A stretch of 64,000 nucleotides of DNA from Brucella pseudogrignonensis (GTDB lineage: Bacteria; Pseudomonadota; Alphaproteobacteria; Rhizobiales; Rhizobiaceae), in assembly GCF_002252525.1 (NCBI RefSeq), contig NZ_NNRM01000039.1:1-64000 (forward strand), given 5' to 3'. Below, piece after piece: positions 35,411 through 43,522 of the stretch (position 1 is the first letter of the stretch; every line of letters starts with the position of its first letter). Both the position numbers and the translations under genes were made by a program. Below the pieces are notes generated by a model that saw nothing but the letters and a program-made list of their open reading frames with translations, was not told the origin of the DNA and did not search any database.

Positions 35411-36352
35411 ATGTCTTCTTTCCTTCTTCAGCAGACTGTCAATGCGCTGACAGTCGGATCAATCTATGCCCTCATCGCGCTGGGCTACACGATGGTTTAC
35501 GGGGTCTTACGCTTGATCAATTTCGCGCATAGCGAAATGTTCATGTCAGGCGCATTCGTCGCTGTCTTTCTCAGTGGTTCGCTAGGGATTTCCGGTTTCC
35601 CAGGTGCAGCCGTCATTGTGGGCATTCTCGCCTTCGTCGTCATCGGCATTCTGGGCATGTCAATTGAAGTCGCAGCATATAGACCGTTGCGCAATAAATC
35701 GCGCCTCGCCCCAATGCTTTCAGCGCTTGGCATGGCTATTATTATTCAAAATGTCGTCATGCTTATCGCAGGGCGTCGTCCGATAATCTATCCGTCAATG
35801 CTACCAAGCGGTGTGGTCGAAATCGGCGGCATCATCATTACATGGAAACAGATTACGATCCTTGCAATCGCACTTATCCTGATGGTTGCACTGGAATTGT
35901 TTGTCAATCGCAGCCGTATGGGTATCCGCATTCGAGCGGTTGCGGAAAATGCCAACACCGCTTCGCTCATCGGTATCAATCCGAATATTCCGATCTCGGT
36001 GATCTTCTTTATCGGACCGGGCCTCGGTGCCGTCGCAGGTCTTCTTTATGCGTCATATTACGGTGTTGCGACCTTCACAATGGGCTTTGTGATCGGCATG
36101 AAAGCCTTCACCGCAGCCATTCTCGGCGGCATCGGCTCTATTCCCGGAGCAATGCTAGGCGGCATCTTGCTTGGCTTCATTGAAACCTTCGCAACAGCTC
36201 TTTTACCCGGTCTGACCGGTGGCGTCATCGGCACGGAATATCGTGATATTTTCGCCTTCTCCGTTCTTGTTCTCATCCTTCTGTTCCGTCCGTCCGGATT
36301 ACTGGGCGCCAAGGTCAGTGAAGAAACGATGGTGTACAAAAGTGATTTCTAA
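35411..36352 (+). CDS. livH: ABC permease, LivH type
   Basis: A 313-residue inner-membrane permease. It opens QQTVNALTVGSIYALIALGY then TMVYGVLRLINFAHSEMFMS, the standard LivH N-terminus. The coupling region around RSRMGIRIRAVAENANTASL contacts the ATPases, and AFTAAILGGIGSIPGAMLGG is the conserved late membrane segment. Start at 35411 is taken because GAGG is upstream and a longer reading adds non-conserved residues. Its 3' end overlaps the next permease by 11 bases. Confidence 0.88.
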   Translation: MSSFLLQQTVNALTVGSIYALIALGYTMVYGVLRLINFAHSEMFMSGAFVAVFLSGSLGISGFPGAAVIVGILAFVVIGILGMSIEVAAYRPLRNKSRLAPMLSALGMAIIIQNVVMLIAGRRPIIYPSMLPSGVVEIGGIIITWKQITILAIALILMVALELFVNRSRMGIRIRAVAENANTASLIGINPNIPISVIFFIGPGLGAVAGLLYASYYGVATFTMGFVIGMKAFTAAILGGIGSIPGAMLGGILLGFIETFATALLPGLTGGVIGTEYRDIFAFSVLVLILLFRPSGLLGAKVSEETMVYKSDF

Positions 36353-37355
36353 AGCCCCTCCCAAAAGCGCAGATAGCGCTCCCGTACCAACAAGCAACGC
36401 CTGGGGGCGAACCCTGTTATTGCTTGCAATAATCCCCCTCGCACTCATCCTTCTGGGGGAGTTCCTGCCGACCTATCCGTTGCGCGTGCTTGACACGATC
36501 CTTCTCTACGCCGTTCTGGCAATGGGTCTGAACATCGTTGTGGGTTATGCTGGACTACTGGATCTCGGTTACGTCGCCTTTTACGCAATTGGCGCCTATA
36601 CCTATGCGCTTTTGGCCTCCGATCAGTTGGGGCTACACCTGCCCTTTCCAATTATTTTGGTCATTGGTGCAGTTCTGGCAGGTATCGCTGGCATCCTCCT
36701 TGGTATCCCCGTGCTACGACTGCGTGGCGACTATTTGGCGATTGTCACCCTTGGCTTCGGTGAAATCATTCGCGTTCTCATGAATAATCTGAACTGGTTG
36801 ACAAACGGACCACAGGGAATCGCACGTATCGACGAGCCGAAACTTCTTGGCTGGACGATCTCATCCCCACTCGATTTCCTCTATCTGCTTATCGGCCTGT
36901 TGATCATCACCTTCCTTTTTGTTTGGAAGTTGCAGCAGAGCGCACTTGGTATTGCTTTGTCAGCAGTCCGTGAGGATCAGGACGCCGCCCGTGGCTGCGG
37001 TATCAACACAACGAAGGTCAAGCTTGTAGCCTTTGCAACCAGTGCGGTGATCGGAGGAATCTGCGGCGTTGTCTTCGCATCCATGCAACGTTTCGTCAGC
37101 CCTGAAAGCTTTACTTTCTGGGAGTCTCTCACCATTGTTCTCGTGTTGGTGGTCGGCGGCCTCGGCAATCCATTCGGCGCAATCCTCGGCGCAGCCATCC
37201 TGGTGCTAATTCCCGAACTCATGCGTGACTATGCGGACTATCGGCAACTCGTGTTCGGCATCGCGCTCGTCTGTGTTATCCTGCTACGACCTATGGGCAT
37301 TATAAGCCGCCAATATGGTCCGTCATGGCTCGCCGCAAAACTGGGAGGGCGTTGA
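36342..37355 (+). CDS. livM: ABC permease, LivM type
   Basis: A LivM permease of about 337 residues. LLYAVLAMGLNIVVGYAGLL and DLGYVAFYAIGAYTYALLA are hallmark LivM segments, with RLRGDYLAIVTLGFGEIIRV and FASMQRFVSPESFTFWESLT further on. The start is probably GTG at 36342, overlapping livH by 11 bases; upstream in-frame codons read livH sequence in another frame and are not conserved. The stop shares its A with the livG ATG (TGATG). Confidence 0.85.
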   Translation: MISKAPPKSADSAPVPTSNAWGRTLLLLAIIPLALILLGEFLPTYPLRVLDTILLYAVLAMGLNIVVGYAGLLDLGYVAFYAIGAYTYALLASDQLGLHLPFPIILVIGAVLAGIAGILLGIPVLRLRGDYLAIVTLGFGEIIRVLMNNLNWLTNGPQGIARIDEPKLLGWTISSPLDFLYLLIGLLIITFLFVWKLQQSALGIALSAVREDQDAARGCGINTTKVKLVAFATSAVIGGICGVVFASMQRFVSPESFTFWESLTIVLVLVVGGLGNPFGAILGAAILVLIPELMRDYADYRQLVFGIALVCVILLRPMGIISRQYGPSWLAAKLGGR

Positions 37356-38188
37356 TGCTAACTTTCGAACATGTCACCAAAGCCTTCGGGGCACATAAGG
37401 CGGTCGATGATGCTTCGCTTTCCATGAAGCCAGGGAAAATCACCTCGATAATCGGCCCGAATGGTGCGGGTAAATCAACGCTGGTTAATATGGCAGCAGG
37501 GTCCTATCAAGTGACGTCAGGACGGATCGTTCTTAACGGTGTCGAATTACAAAGGCTTCCAAAACACGCAGTTGCCCATGCAGGACTGGGTCGGACATAC
37601 CAGAATATCCGTCTTTTCGATGGAATGACCGTCATGCAGAACCTGGAAGTAGCCCTTGTTCCCCCTACTATTTCGGCGCTGATCGCAGATGCCCTTCCGG
37701 GAAGGAGTGCCGAAACGCATCGACGGGAAAAGTGCCACGCCATCCTAAAAAAACTTGGCATTTCGCATCATGCGCAAAGGCTTGCCGGATCGCTCGCCTA
37801 TGGGCAGCAAAAGCTTGTCGAACTTGCCCGTGCGATGGTCAATGATCCGCATGCCATCCTCCTGGATGAACCTGCCGCAGGACTTAATCACGGCGAAACA
37901 GAAGAACTCAAGCATCACATTGTCGACCTGAAATCGGGCGACATCGCCGTCGTGCTCATTGAGCATGACATGAAACTCATCATGTCCATATCGGATGAAA
38001 TCTATGTGATGAACCGCGGTAGTGTTCTGGCGCATGGGTCGCCCGTCGACATCCGTAACAATCAGCAAGTTCAGGAGGCTTATCTTGGCCAGCCAGGTGC
38101 AATCAGTGACATCGAAACCGCTGCTCGCAATCGAGCAAATCGAGTCCGGTTACGGTCGGGTGAAAGTCTTGCATGGCATCAATCTTGA
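37355..38188 (+). CDS. livG: ABC ATP-binding protein, LivG type
   Basis: A 277-residue ATPase. Walker A is [13 protein letters not shown], the Q-loop region has GLGRTYQNIRLFDGMTVMQN, the signature is LAYGQQKLVELARAM and Walker B is AILLDEPAAGLNHGETEEL. GGGAGGG precedes the ATG. The C-terminal tail (about 34 residues beyond YLGQPG) is read through the start of livF, giving an unusually long 104-base overlap. The tail resembles no family segment and may be an accident of gene overlap. Confidence 0.88.
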   Translation: MLTFEHVTKAFGAHKAVDDASLSMKPGKITSIIGPNGAGKSTLVNMAAGSYQVTSGRIVLNGVELQRLPKHAVAHAGLGRTYQNIRLFDGMTVMQNLEVALVPPTISALIADALPGRSAETHRREKCHAILKKLGISHHAQRLAGSLAYGQQKLVELARAMVNDPHAILLDEPAAGLNHGETEELKHHIVDLKSGDIAVVLIEHDMKLIMSISDEIYVMNRGSVLAHGSPVDIRNNQQVQEAYLGQPGAISDIETAARNRANRVRLRSGESLAWHQS

Positions 38189-38822
38189 GCTCTATGCAGG
38201 AGAAATCGTTTCGCTGATTGGTCCGAATGGGGCTGGCAAAAGCACGCTTCTACGCTCAATTAGCGGCGTTTGTCCGATCACCTCTGGGCAAATCAGCTTC
38301 AAAAGCGAGCGTATCGACCGGATGAAGCCTTATCAGATCGCGAAACGCGGCCTTGGCCATTGTCCAGAGGGGCGCGCGGTCTTCCAGCACCTCACCATCG
38401 AAGAGAACCTGATGGCGGGCTTTTTGGAAGAGCGCGGCAAGACCGAAGCTGAATTGTTTGACCATGTCTATACGTTGTTTCCAGTGCTCGCGGAGCGCCG
38501 TAAAAGTCAAGCTGGTCGATTGTCCGGTGGGCAACAGCAGATGGTGGCCATTGCAAGATCGATGATGGGCAACCCAGAATTGTTACTTCTGGATGAACCA
38601 TCACTGGGGTTAGCACCGATCATCATTCACCAGATCTTTGAGATTATTATCAAGCTGGCTGAGGCAGGGGTATCGATTGTTCTAGTCGAACAAAACGTGG
38701 ATCTCTCTCTCGAAATTGCCGATTATGTCTATGCCTTCGAGCATGGTCAGATCCACGTATCTGGTCCTGCCGAAAGACTGGCAGGAGACTCCCGCGTTCG
38801 GGAAATTTACTTGCCGGCATAA
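38085..38822 (+). CDS. livF: ABC ATP-binding protein, LivF type
   Basis: A 245-residue ATPase. Walker A is [36 protein letters not shown] is the LivF signature, [16 protein letters not shown] and [20 protein letters not shown] follow. No ATG fits the family start. The best initiation codon is TTG at 38085, because AGGAGG lies exactly six bases before it inside livG; GTG codons at 38097 and 38106 are alternatives. It completes the five-gene transporter. I see no terminator after its stop. Confidence 0.85.
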   Translation: MASQVQSVTSKPLLAIEQIESGYGRVKVLHGINLELYAGEIVSLIGPNGAGKSTLLRSISGVCPITSGQISFKSERIDRMKPYQIAKRGLGHCPEGRAVFQHLTIEENLMAGFLEERGKTEAELFDHVYTLFPVLAERRKSQAGRLSGGQQQMVAIARSMMGNPELLLLDEPSLGLAPIIIHQIFEIIIKLAEAGVSIVLVEQNVDLSLEIADYVYAFEHGQIHVSGPAERLAGDSRVREIYLPA

Positions 38823-39065
38823 GGATTCGACTCCATGGACGGTTTCCTCACTCGCGGCTTCAGAGATGCCTTAGTGCTATCATTGGAAGCCAAAGAGAGG
38901 TGACCGTCCACGCAACAAGAACCGTTCCCCTTGCTGCAGTTCATGCGGTATGGAAAACGCAGACACGCGCGCTTGAGCTCGAGGGATCCCGCAGCCTGTA
39001 ATTTTAGGTTCATGCGTTGCCTAGAGTAGCGGATGAGAAAGCGGTCTCAGGAGAGGAGGAAGTTG

Positions 39066-39146
39066 ATGCTTTGCGAGCGATGCATGCCAGTCGATCAGAC
39101 GAGCTATGCGTTTTCTGCGTCGTTTGGTTTGATCGACCCTGCGTGA
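39066..39146 (+). CDS. Possible 26-residue small protein
   Basis: An ATG at 39066 follows an unusually strong ribosome site (AGGAGAGGAGG) and opens MLCERCMPVDQTSYAFSASF, ending after 26 residues. It contains a CxxC pair. There is no homology I can recall and codon evidence is too little. It lies in the 560-bp gap between livF and cspA, where nothing else is visible apart from the leader of the cold-shock gene. Confidence 0.25.
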   Translation: MLCERCMPVDQTSYAFSASFGLIDPA

Positions 39147-39382
39147 TCGTTTTGCAGAGGCGTATAGGCCTGTCCAACACACTTTAAGGGCATAAGGGGT
39201 TTACAGGCGCGTCCTGAACCCATGAAACCATCCATAGATGTGCAGTTTCATGCGGGATCCGTTCAACTTTACGCCTGAACGGCCTACAAACATGAGTGGA
39301 GGAACTGAAATTCGGTTTCCTGTTGCGGGCATCAGCAGAGCAAGCTAGACAGATCCCATCAACAACGACAGATGAGGAAATA

Positions 39383-39586
39383 ATGGCGACCGGTACAGTT
39401 AAATTTTTCAACAACGAAAAAGGCTTCGGCTTCATTACACCTGAAAATGGTGGCGCTGATGTATTTGTTCACATCTCGGCAGTTGCTTATGGCAGCGCAC
39501 TCCACGACGGACAAAAAGTCAGCTATGATATCGGACAGGACCGCAAAACGGGCAAGTCCAAAGCCGAGAACGTGAACGTAATCTAG
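39383..39586 (+). CDS. cspA: Cold-shock domain protein (CspA family)
   Basis: A 67-residue single cold-shock domain. The RNA-binding motifs are [20 protein letters not shown] (RNP1, KGFGFI) and DVFVHISAV (RNP2). ATG at 39383 follows GAGGA. It is monocistronic, with a long upstream gap in which a structured leader, usual for cold-shock mRNAs, could lie. It acts as an RNA chaperone. No link to neighbours is apparent. Confidence 0.93.
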   Translation: MATGTVKFFNNEKGFGFITPENGGADVFVHISAVAYGSALHDGQKVSYDIGQDRKTGKSKAENVNVI

Positions 39587-40020
39587 ACTAAAGCATTTAC
39601 GAGATCACTGATCTCTGCCCAGAAAAATATTCGTCGCTGAGCTACGCTCTGGTCTAGCGGCGATGCCCCAGGCGTTGCACGATCGATGAACGCCGAAAAA
39701 CAAACTCCAGCCGGCCTTCGCAAGTTTCGCTCGGCCCTCGACCGCTCCAACAGGCATGATGATCTGATGGTGCACGCCCTCACAGCAATCGCCAACATTG
39801 ACGGCTTCGTTGCGGACGAATTGGCACAGCGGCCCTTCTCGCGCCGCACAGCATGCGAACCAGCTTGTTTTCGGGTCAAACCGAGTCGATGCTTGCGCAA
39901 CCAAGTCCGGCTTGAAAAAATACTCTGCCAAAGTGATCTGGCGCAGCGGAAATTTCGTTAACTAACATGCCCCCGAACAGGGGAAACCGGAATCGATCCG
40001 GATCATGGGAGGAAAATGAA
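39587..40020. other. 434-bp gap between cspA and the fasciclin gene
   Basis: Open frames of about 90-108 codons exist on both strands here, but none has a ribosome site together with recognisable motifs. I see no tRNA, repeat or terminator. Short GC hairpins lie just upstream of the fasciclin gene. It may contain a decayed gene. Confidence 0.3.
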
Positions 40021-40578
40021 ATGATGCGTTTTTCTGGAAAAGCACTCACTGCTGCTGCAATTCTCTCCGCCTGCGCCACAGTTGCATTGGCCGAGAATCC
40101 AACAGTTGGTGGGGCGGCAATGTATGACAATAAGACAATCGTTGACAACGCGATGAACTCGAAGGACCACACCACACTCGTCGCAGCTGTCAAAGCGGCT
40201 GGTCTTGTCGACACTCTGAAAGGCAAAGGACCGTTCACCGTTTTCGCACCCACGGACAAAGCCTTCGCTGCCCTACCAAAAGGCACAGTGGATGGCCTTC
40301 TAAAGCCGGAGAACAAGGAGAAGCTGACGAAAGTCCTGACCTGTCACGTTGTTGCCGCTGATGCCATGTCGAAAAATATCTCCAAGATGATTAAGGACGA
40401 CAATGGATCACACGCCATCAAGACTGTGGGCGGCTGTGTCTTAACAGCCAGGGAAAAGATGGGAAAGCTCACCCTCACCGACGAGAATGGAACCGTCGCC
40501 CACGTGACGATCGCAGACGTGAAGCAGTCCAACGGTGTGATCCATGTCATCGACAAAGTGCTTTTGCCTAAAATGTAA
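40021..40578 (+). CDS. Secreted fasciclin-domain (FAS1) protein
   Basis: A 185-residue exported protein: signal peptide MRFSGKALTAAAILSACATV ending at ALAEN, then one FAS1 domain. FAS1 boxes are HTTLVAAVKAAGLVDTLKGK, GPFTVFAPTDKAFAALP (H1) and NGVIHVIDKVLLPKM (H2). GGGAGG precedes the start. Such proteins mediate adhesion or surface interactions. A SigK/RskA-type pair lies close by; in mycobacteria SigK controls the fasciclin proteins MPT70/MPT83, so a comparable regulatory link is likely here. Two Cys residues may form a disulfide. Confidence 0.88.
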   Translation: MMRFSGKALTAAAILSACATVALAENPTVGGAAMYDNKTIVDNAMNSKDHTTLVAAVKAAGLVDTLKGKGPFTVFAPTDKAFAALPKGTVDGLLKPENKEKLTKVLTCHVVAADAMSKNISKMIKDDNGSHAIKTVGGCVLTAREKMGKLTLTDENGTVAHVTIADVKQSNGVIHVIDKVLLPKM

Positions 40579-40601
40579 TTGCCTTTGAATTTACTCGATT
40601 T

Positions 40602-40627
40602 ACCGACCGGGTTCTTACCCGGTCGGT
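40602..40627. terminator. 11-bp hairpin after the fasciclin gene
   Basis: ACCGACCGGGT and ACCCGGTCGGT form a perfect stem with a TCTT loop, 24 bases past the stop codon. There is no T-run, so termination may be weak or factor-assisted. Confidence 0.6.
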
Positions 40628-40772
40628 GATGTGATGGAAGCCAAGCTTTCGAGGAGAGGAATGAACACGCAACGGATGCGATCCTGCCATTGTCATGGAG
40701 GGACGAAACTGTGTTCTTACCCTCCAAATGTCGATCTCAGTTTAATCGCAGATTATCAAACAAAGGACTGAG

Positions 40773-40798
40773 AAAAGGGCCGATCGAAAACCGGCCCC
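40773..40798 (-). terminator. Intrinsic terminator of the DUF4394 gene
   Basis: In the minus direction GGGCCGG, loop, then CGGCCC is followed by TTTTC. It lies ten bases after the DUF4394 stop codon. Confidence 0.7.
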
Positions 40799-40807
40799 GT
40801 TCGTCAT

Positions 40808-41602
40808 TTAAGAAGCCGGAAGAATAGCTATATCGCGCAAATGGCCATCGAGCTTCTCGATCGTTCCGACCTTCGTGGCGGCACCTGTGTCAAGATCAAC
40901 TGTGTAGATCGTATTATCACCAACAAGGTAAGCGGTGTTGCGGCCTTCCGCCATTCCCTGAATGTCAAAGGCATAGGTTTCAGGGCTCTCACTTATGTCC
41001 AGCTTGCCGATCGTCTTCAAAGTCCCGTCATTGGGCTTTGTTTGCTGAACCAGTGTCTTGTTGCCAGCATCAATATTGAACATGGCAGTCTTTTCAGGCT
41101 TGCCGATGGAATTGGTGTAAGCTGCGGCAGCGATTTTACCTTCAGAACCTTCGGCGACATCGCCCTTTTCGAAAGCAAGCTTGCCATCGACCGTCACCGC
41201 ACCCGTATCCGGATGAACACGATGATTAGTTGTCCCAGTCATGAAACGAAGACGGTCAGCCATTGGATTGAAATCGACAATGACCGCCTGCCCTTGCGTG
41301 AGTGGCAGCATCTCGTTCATCTTCGATACTTCGTTTACCGTACCACTCTCGATGTTAATGGCGACAATCCGATGATCCTCGGTAACACCGATAACGGTCT
41401 TGTCGGCAGGTCGAAAATCAATGCCAAGCAGCTTTTCAACGTCGGCCACATCCATCGTCTTTGTGACCTTGCCATCCTCTGTGTCAAACATGACAAGCGT
41501 CTTGTCGCCGACAAGGCCAATCGCCGGTGCAGCCATAGCGTGAACAATCGAAACCCCAAGCATTGTAGATGTGGCCAGTGCCAACTGAGTGATACGCATC
41601 AT
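40808..41602 (-). CDS. Exported DUF4394-domain protein
   Basis: A 264-residue secreted protein with signal peptide MMRITQLALATSTMLGVSIV ending AMAAPA. The body is a DUF4394 beta-propeller-like domain with repeating units such as KLLGIDFRPADKTVIGVTED, VDFNPMADRLRFMTGTTNHR and FDIQGMAEGRNTAYLVGDN. AGGAG lies just before the start. It is divergent from the sigma-factor gene and shares its upstream region, so it may be a target of that sigma factor. Function is unknown. Confidence 0.83.
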   Translation of the reverse strand: MMRITQLALATSTMLGVSIVHAMAAPAIGLVGDKTLVMFDTEDGKVTKTMDVADVEKLLGIDFRPADKTVIGVTEDHRIVAINIESGTVNEVSKMNEMLPLTQGQAVIVDFNPMADRLRFMTGTTNHRVHPDTGAVTVDGKLAFEKGDVAEGSEGKIAAAAYTNSIGKPEKTAMFNIDAGNKTLVQQTKPNDGTLKTIGKLDISESPETYAFDIQGMAEGRNTAYLVGDNTIYTVDLDTGAATKVGTIEKLDGHLRDIAILPAS

Positions 41603-41791
41603 TAATCTCCTTTGTTTCCCGGTTTGAAGCCGCTGTTTTACGCGTGGGTTCCAGCGTCTCACATTTTAAGACACGCGAGACTTGTGGTTTGGATGCAGCG
41701 AGAGAAAATAAATTTTCAATGCATGTCTTTGCCTGTTTCCTGTCGATAGGCATTGCGGTTAAGTTAGCTATCGGATGAGGAGACAGATCGC

Positions 41792-42337
41792 ATGGGCGTG
41801 CAAAAGGATGAACTGGCAAATGCTATTGCTGCCTGCGTGCGTCGCGACCGCTCCGGGCTGCGCGCCATATTTGATCAGGAAGCGGGCCGCTTGCTGGCAA
41901 TTGCCCACCGCATCCTTCGGCGCCGCGAGCTTGCAGAAGAGGTCTTACAAGAAGCACTCATTCGGATCTGGACTCATGCCCATCAATATGCCCCGGATCA
42001 AGGCTCTGCCAAGGGATGGATTTATGCGATTGTCAGAAATCGAGCATTGAATGCATTGCGCGATGGCAATCGCGAACACACGGTCGAAAATGTAGAAACC
42101 TTGGTCGAAGCCGAGCATTCCAATGAGATTCTGAACGCCTGGCATCGCCTCGATCAAAAAAGCCAATTGCGCGATTGTCTTCAATCGCTCGATAAGGACA
42201 AGCGGGACGGAATTTTGATGGCCTATGTCGGCGGTTATTCGCATGGTGAAATAGCGGGTCGCCTGCAGATACCTCTGGGGACCGCTAAATCCTGGATACG
42301 GCGAGGGTTGAGCGCATTGCGGGCATGCATGGCATGA
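41792..42337 (+). CDS. sigK: ECF sigma factor, SigK-like
   Basis: A 181-residue extracytoplasmic-function sigma factor. Region 2 includes LRAIFDQEAGRLLAIAHRIL, AEEVLQEALIRIWTHAHQYA and AKGWIYAIVRNRALNALRDG; region 4 includes LDKDKRDGILMAYVGGYSHG and EIAGRLQIPLGTAKSWIRRG. It is followed by its anti-sigma gene with a four-base ATGA overlap. Fasciclin and DUF4394 genes next door are candidate targets. The symbol reflects resemblance and gene order rather than proof. Confidence 0.85.
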   Translation: MGVQKDELANAIAACVRRDRSGLRAIFDQEAGRLLAIAHRILRRRELAEEVLQEALIRIWTHAHQYAPDQGSAKGWIYAIVRNRALNALRDGNREHTVENVETLVEAEHSNEILNAWHRLDQKSQLRDCLQSLDKDKRDGILMAYVGGYSHGEIAGRLQIPLGTAKSWIRRGLSALRACMA

Positions 42338-43041
42338 TAAGATCATTCGATAATATTGAAGAACTGGCCGACGAATATGTATTGGGTCTGCTTGACGCTG
42401 ATGAGACGGCTCAAGTGGAAGATGAAATTGCCAACAACGAAGCCCTGAAAAGAGCGGTTGCGAGCAGCAGGGAACGCTTTCTGCCACTCGATAGTTCAGT
42501 CACCCCGATGCACGTGGAGGAACGCGTCTGGCGCGCGGTTCAAAGCCGGCTCTCCGATGATCCCGCCGTATCGACCACATTCGTCAGGAGCGCCAATGAT
42601 AACAGGAACAGTGTCAATCGGTGGCGAGTTGCTGCGCTTTCCGCCGCAGCAGCTTCGATCCTTCTTGCAATCGGCCTGGGGTGGTCGTTGAACAGAACTG
42701 TCGATCCAATTGTAATCGCTGTTTTGCTGGATGATGCCGGAAGCGTGCAGGCAATCGTCGAAGATTTTGGCAATGAAAATGCGCGTGTGCGATTATTAAA
42801 CCATGTCACAATACCAGCAGGAAAAGCCATTCAGGTCTGGACCCTTCCTTCTCAGGAGATGGGACCGGTGTCGCTGGGCTTACTTGAAGGTGGGCAATCA
42901 ACGCAGTTAAAGGGACCAGACCTGCCAAAACCGCGCGGTGAACAGCTTTACGAACTTACATTAGAGCCCGCCGGAGGCTCGCCAATCGGACGTCCGACCG
43001 GGCCAATTCTCTCGAAAGGCTACGCGAAAATTCCGCTGTAA
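42334..43041 (+). CDS. rskA: Anti-sigma factor, RskA-like membrane protein
   Basis: A protein of about 235 residues. The N-terminal cytoplasmic anti-sigma domain has ELADEYVLGLLDADETAQVE, a typical RskA opening. One membrane span (VAALSAAAASILLAIGLGWS) follows around residues 93-112, then a periplasmic RskA domain with GKAIQVWTLPSQEMGPVSLG and LYELTLEPAGGSPIGRPTGP. It holds the sigma factor at the membrane until cleaved. The ATG at 42334 overlaps the sigma stop; an in-frame ATG at 42325 is the alternative. Confidence 0.87.
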   Translation: MIRSFDNIEELADEYVLGLLDADETAQVEDEIANNEALKRAVASSRERFLPLDSSVTPMHVEERVWRAVQSRLSDDPAVSTTFVRSANDNRNSVNRWRVAALSAAAASILLAIGLGWSLNRTVDPIVIAVLLDDAGSVQAIVEDFGNENARVRLLNHVTIPAGKAIQVWTLPSQEMGPVSLGLLEGGQSTQLKGPDLPKPRGEQLYELTLEPAGGSPIGRPTGPILSKGYAKIPL

Positions 43042-43313
43042 CAGCGATCCAATTGATAACAGCACAATTTTCGCTCATTGCCAGAGATGATTCCATGAGA
43101 TTATCGCTCTCCAATGACGAAACGGCTGTTACATCCCTTGTTAGGCTTCAGAAGAGATTGAACTTTCGCGTGAACAGCCCGCCCAAAGCGGGGCAAAGGC
43201 GTCACAACGATACAGTCGTCGAACCAGGCGAACATCCATACTTCGACTGTTATCAGCATTCCTATCGACCCATCCGCTATTTCTGCCAACAGCTTATAAT
43301 GACAGCCTTCCGG

Positions 43314-43354
43314 AACGGCGTTATAAGGTTTTGGCACAAACTTATAACGCCGTT
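43314..43354. repeat. 14-bp inverted repeat between rskA and the YihY gene
   Basis: AACGGCGTTATAAG and CTTATAACGCCGTT are perfect inverted copies separated by 13 bases. The flanking gap 43042-43522 holds no supported gene. The repeat may serve as a bidirectional terminator for the convergent genes, or be a dispersed repeat. A related half, CTTATAATG, lies at 43293-43301. Confidence 0.6.
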
Positions 43355-43522
43355 GCGGCACGGGATCCGGCGGCTCACGGTGAGGTCCGTTTCTTCCATA
43401 CAGCAGAACATTTTAGTTCATTTCTGAAAGTGAGGATACGCGGTCGCGTGCTCCGTGCTATCAGTCGGCGTGGCATTTCTAAGCCAAGCGAAAAAGCCGG
43501 AGATATCCTAATTCTGGAAAAC

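Noticed and set aside
39583-39961. Open frames of about 90-108 codons on both strands between cspA and the fasciclin gene
   Set aside because: Neither has a ribosome site or motif; no basis for choosing one strand.
43053-43427. Open frames after rskA on both strands
   Set aside because: No ribosome site or family motif; composition is not distinctive.
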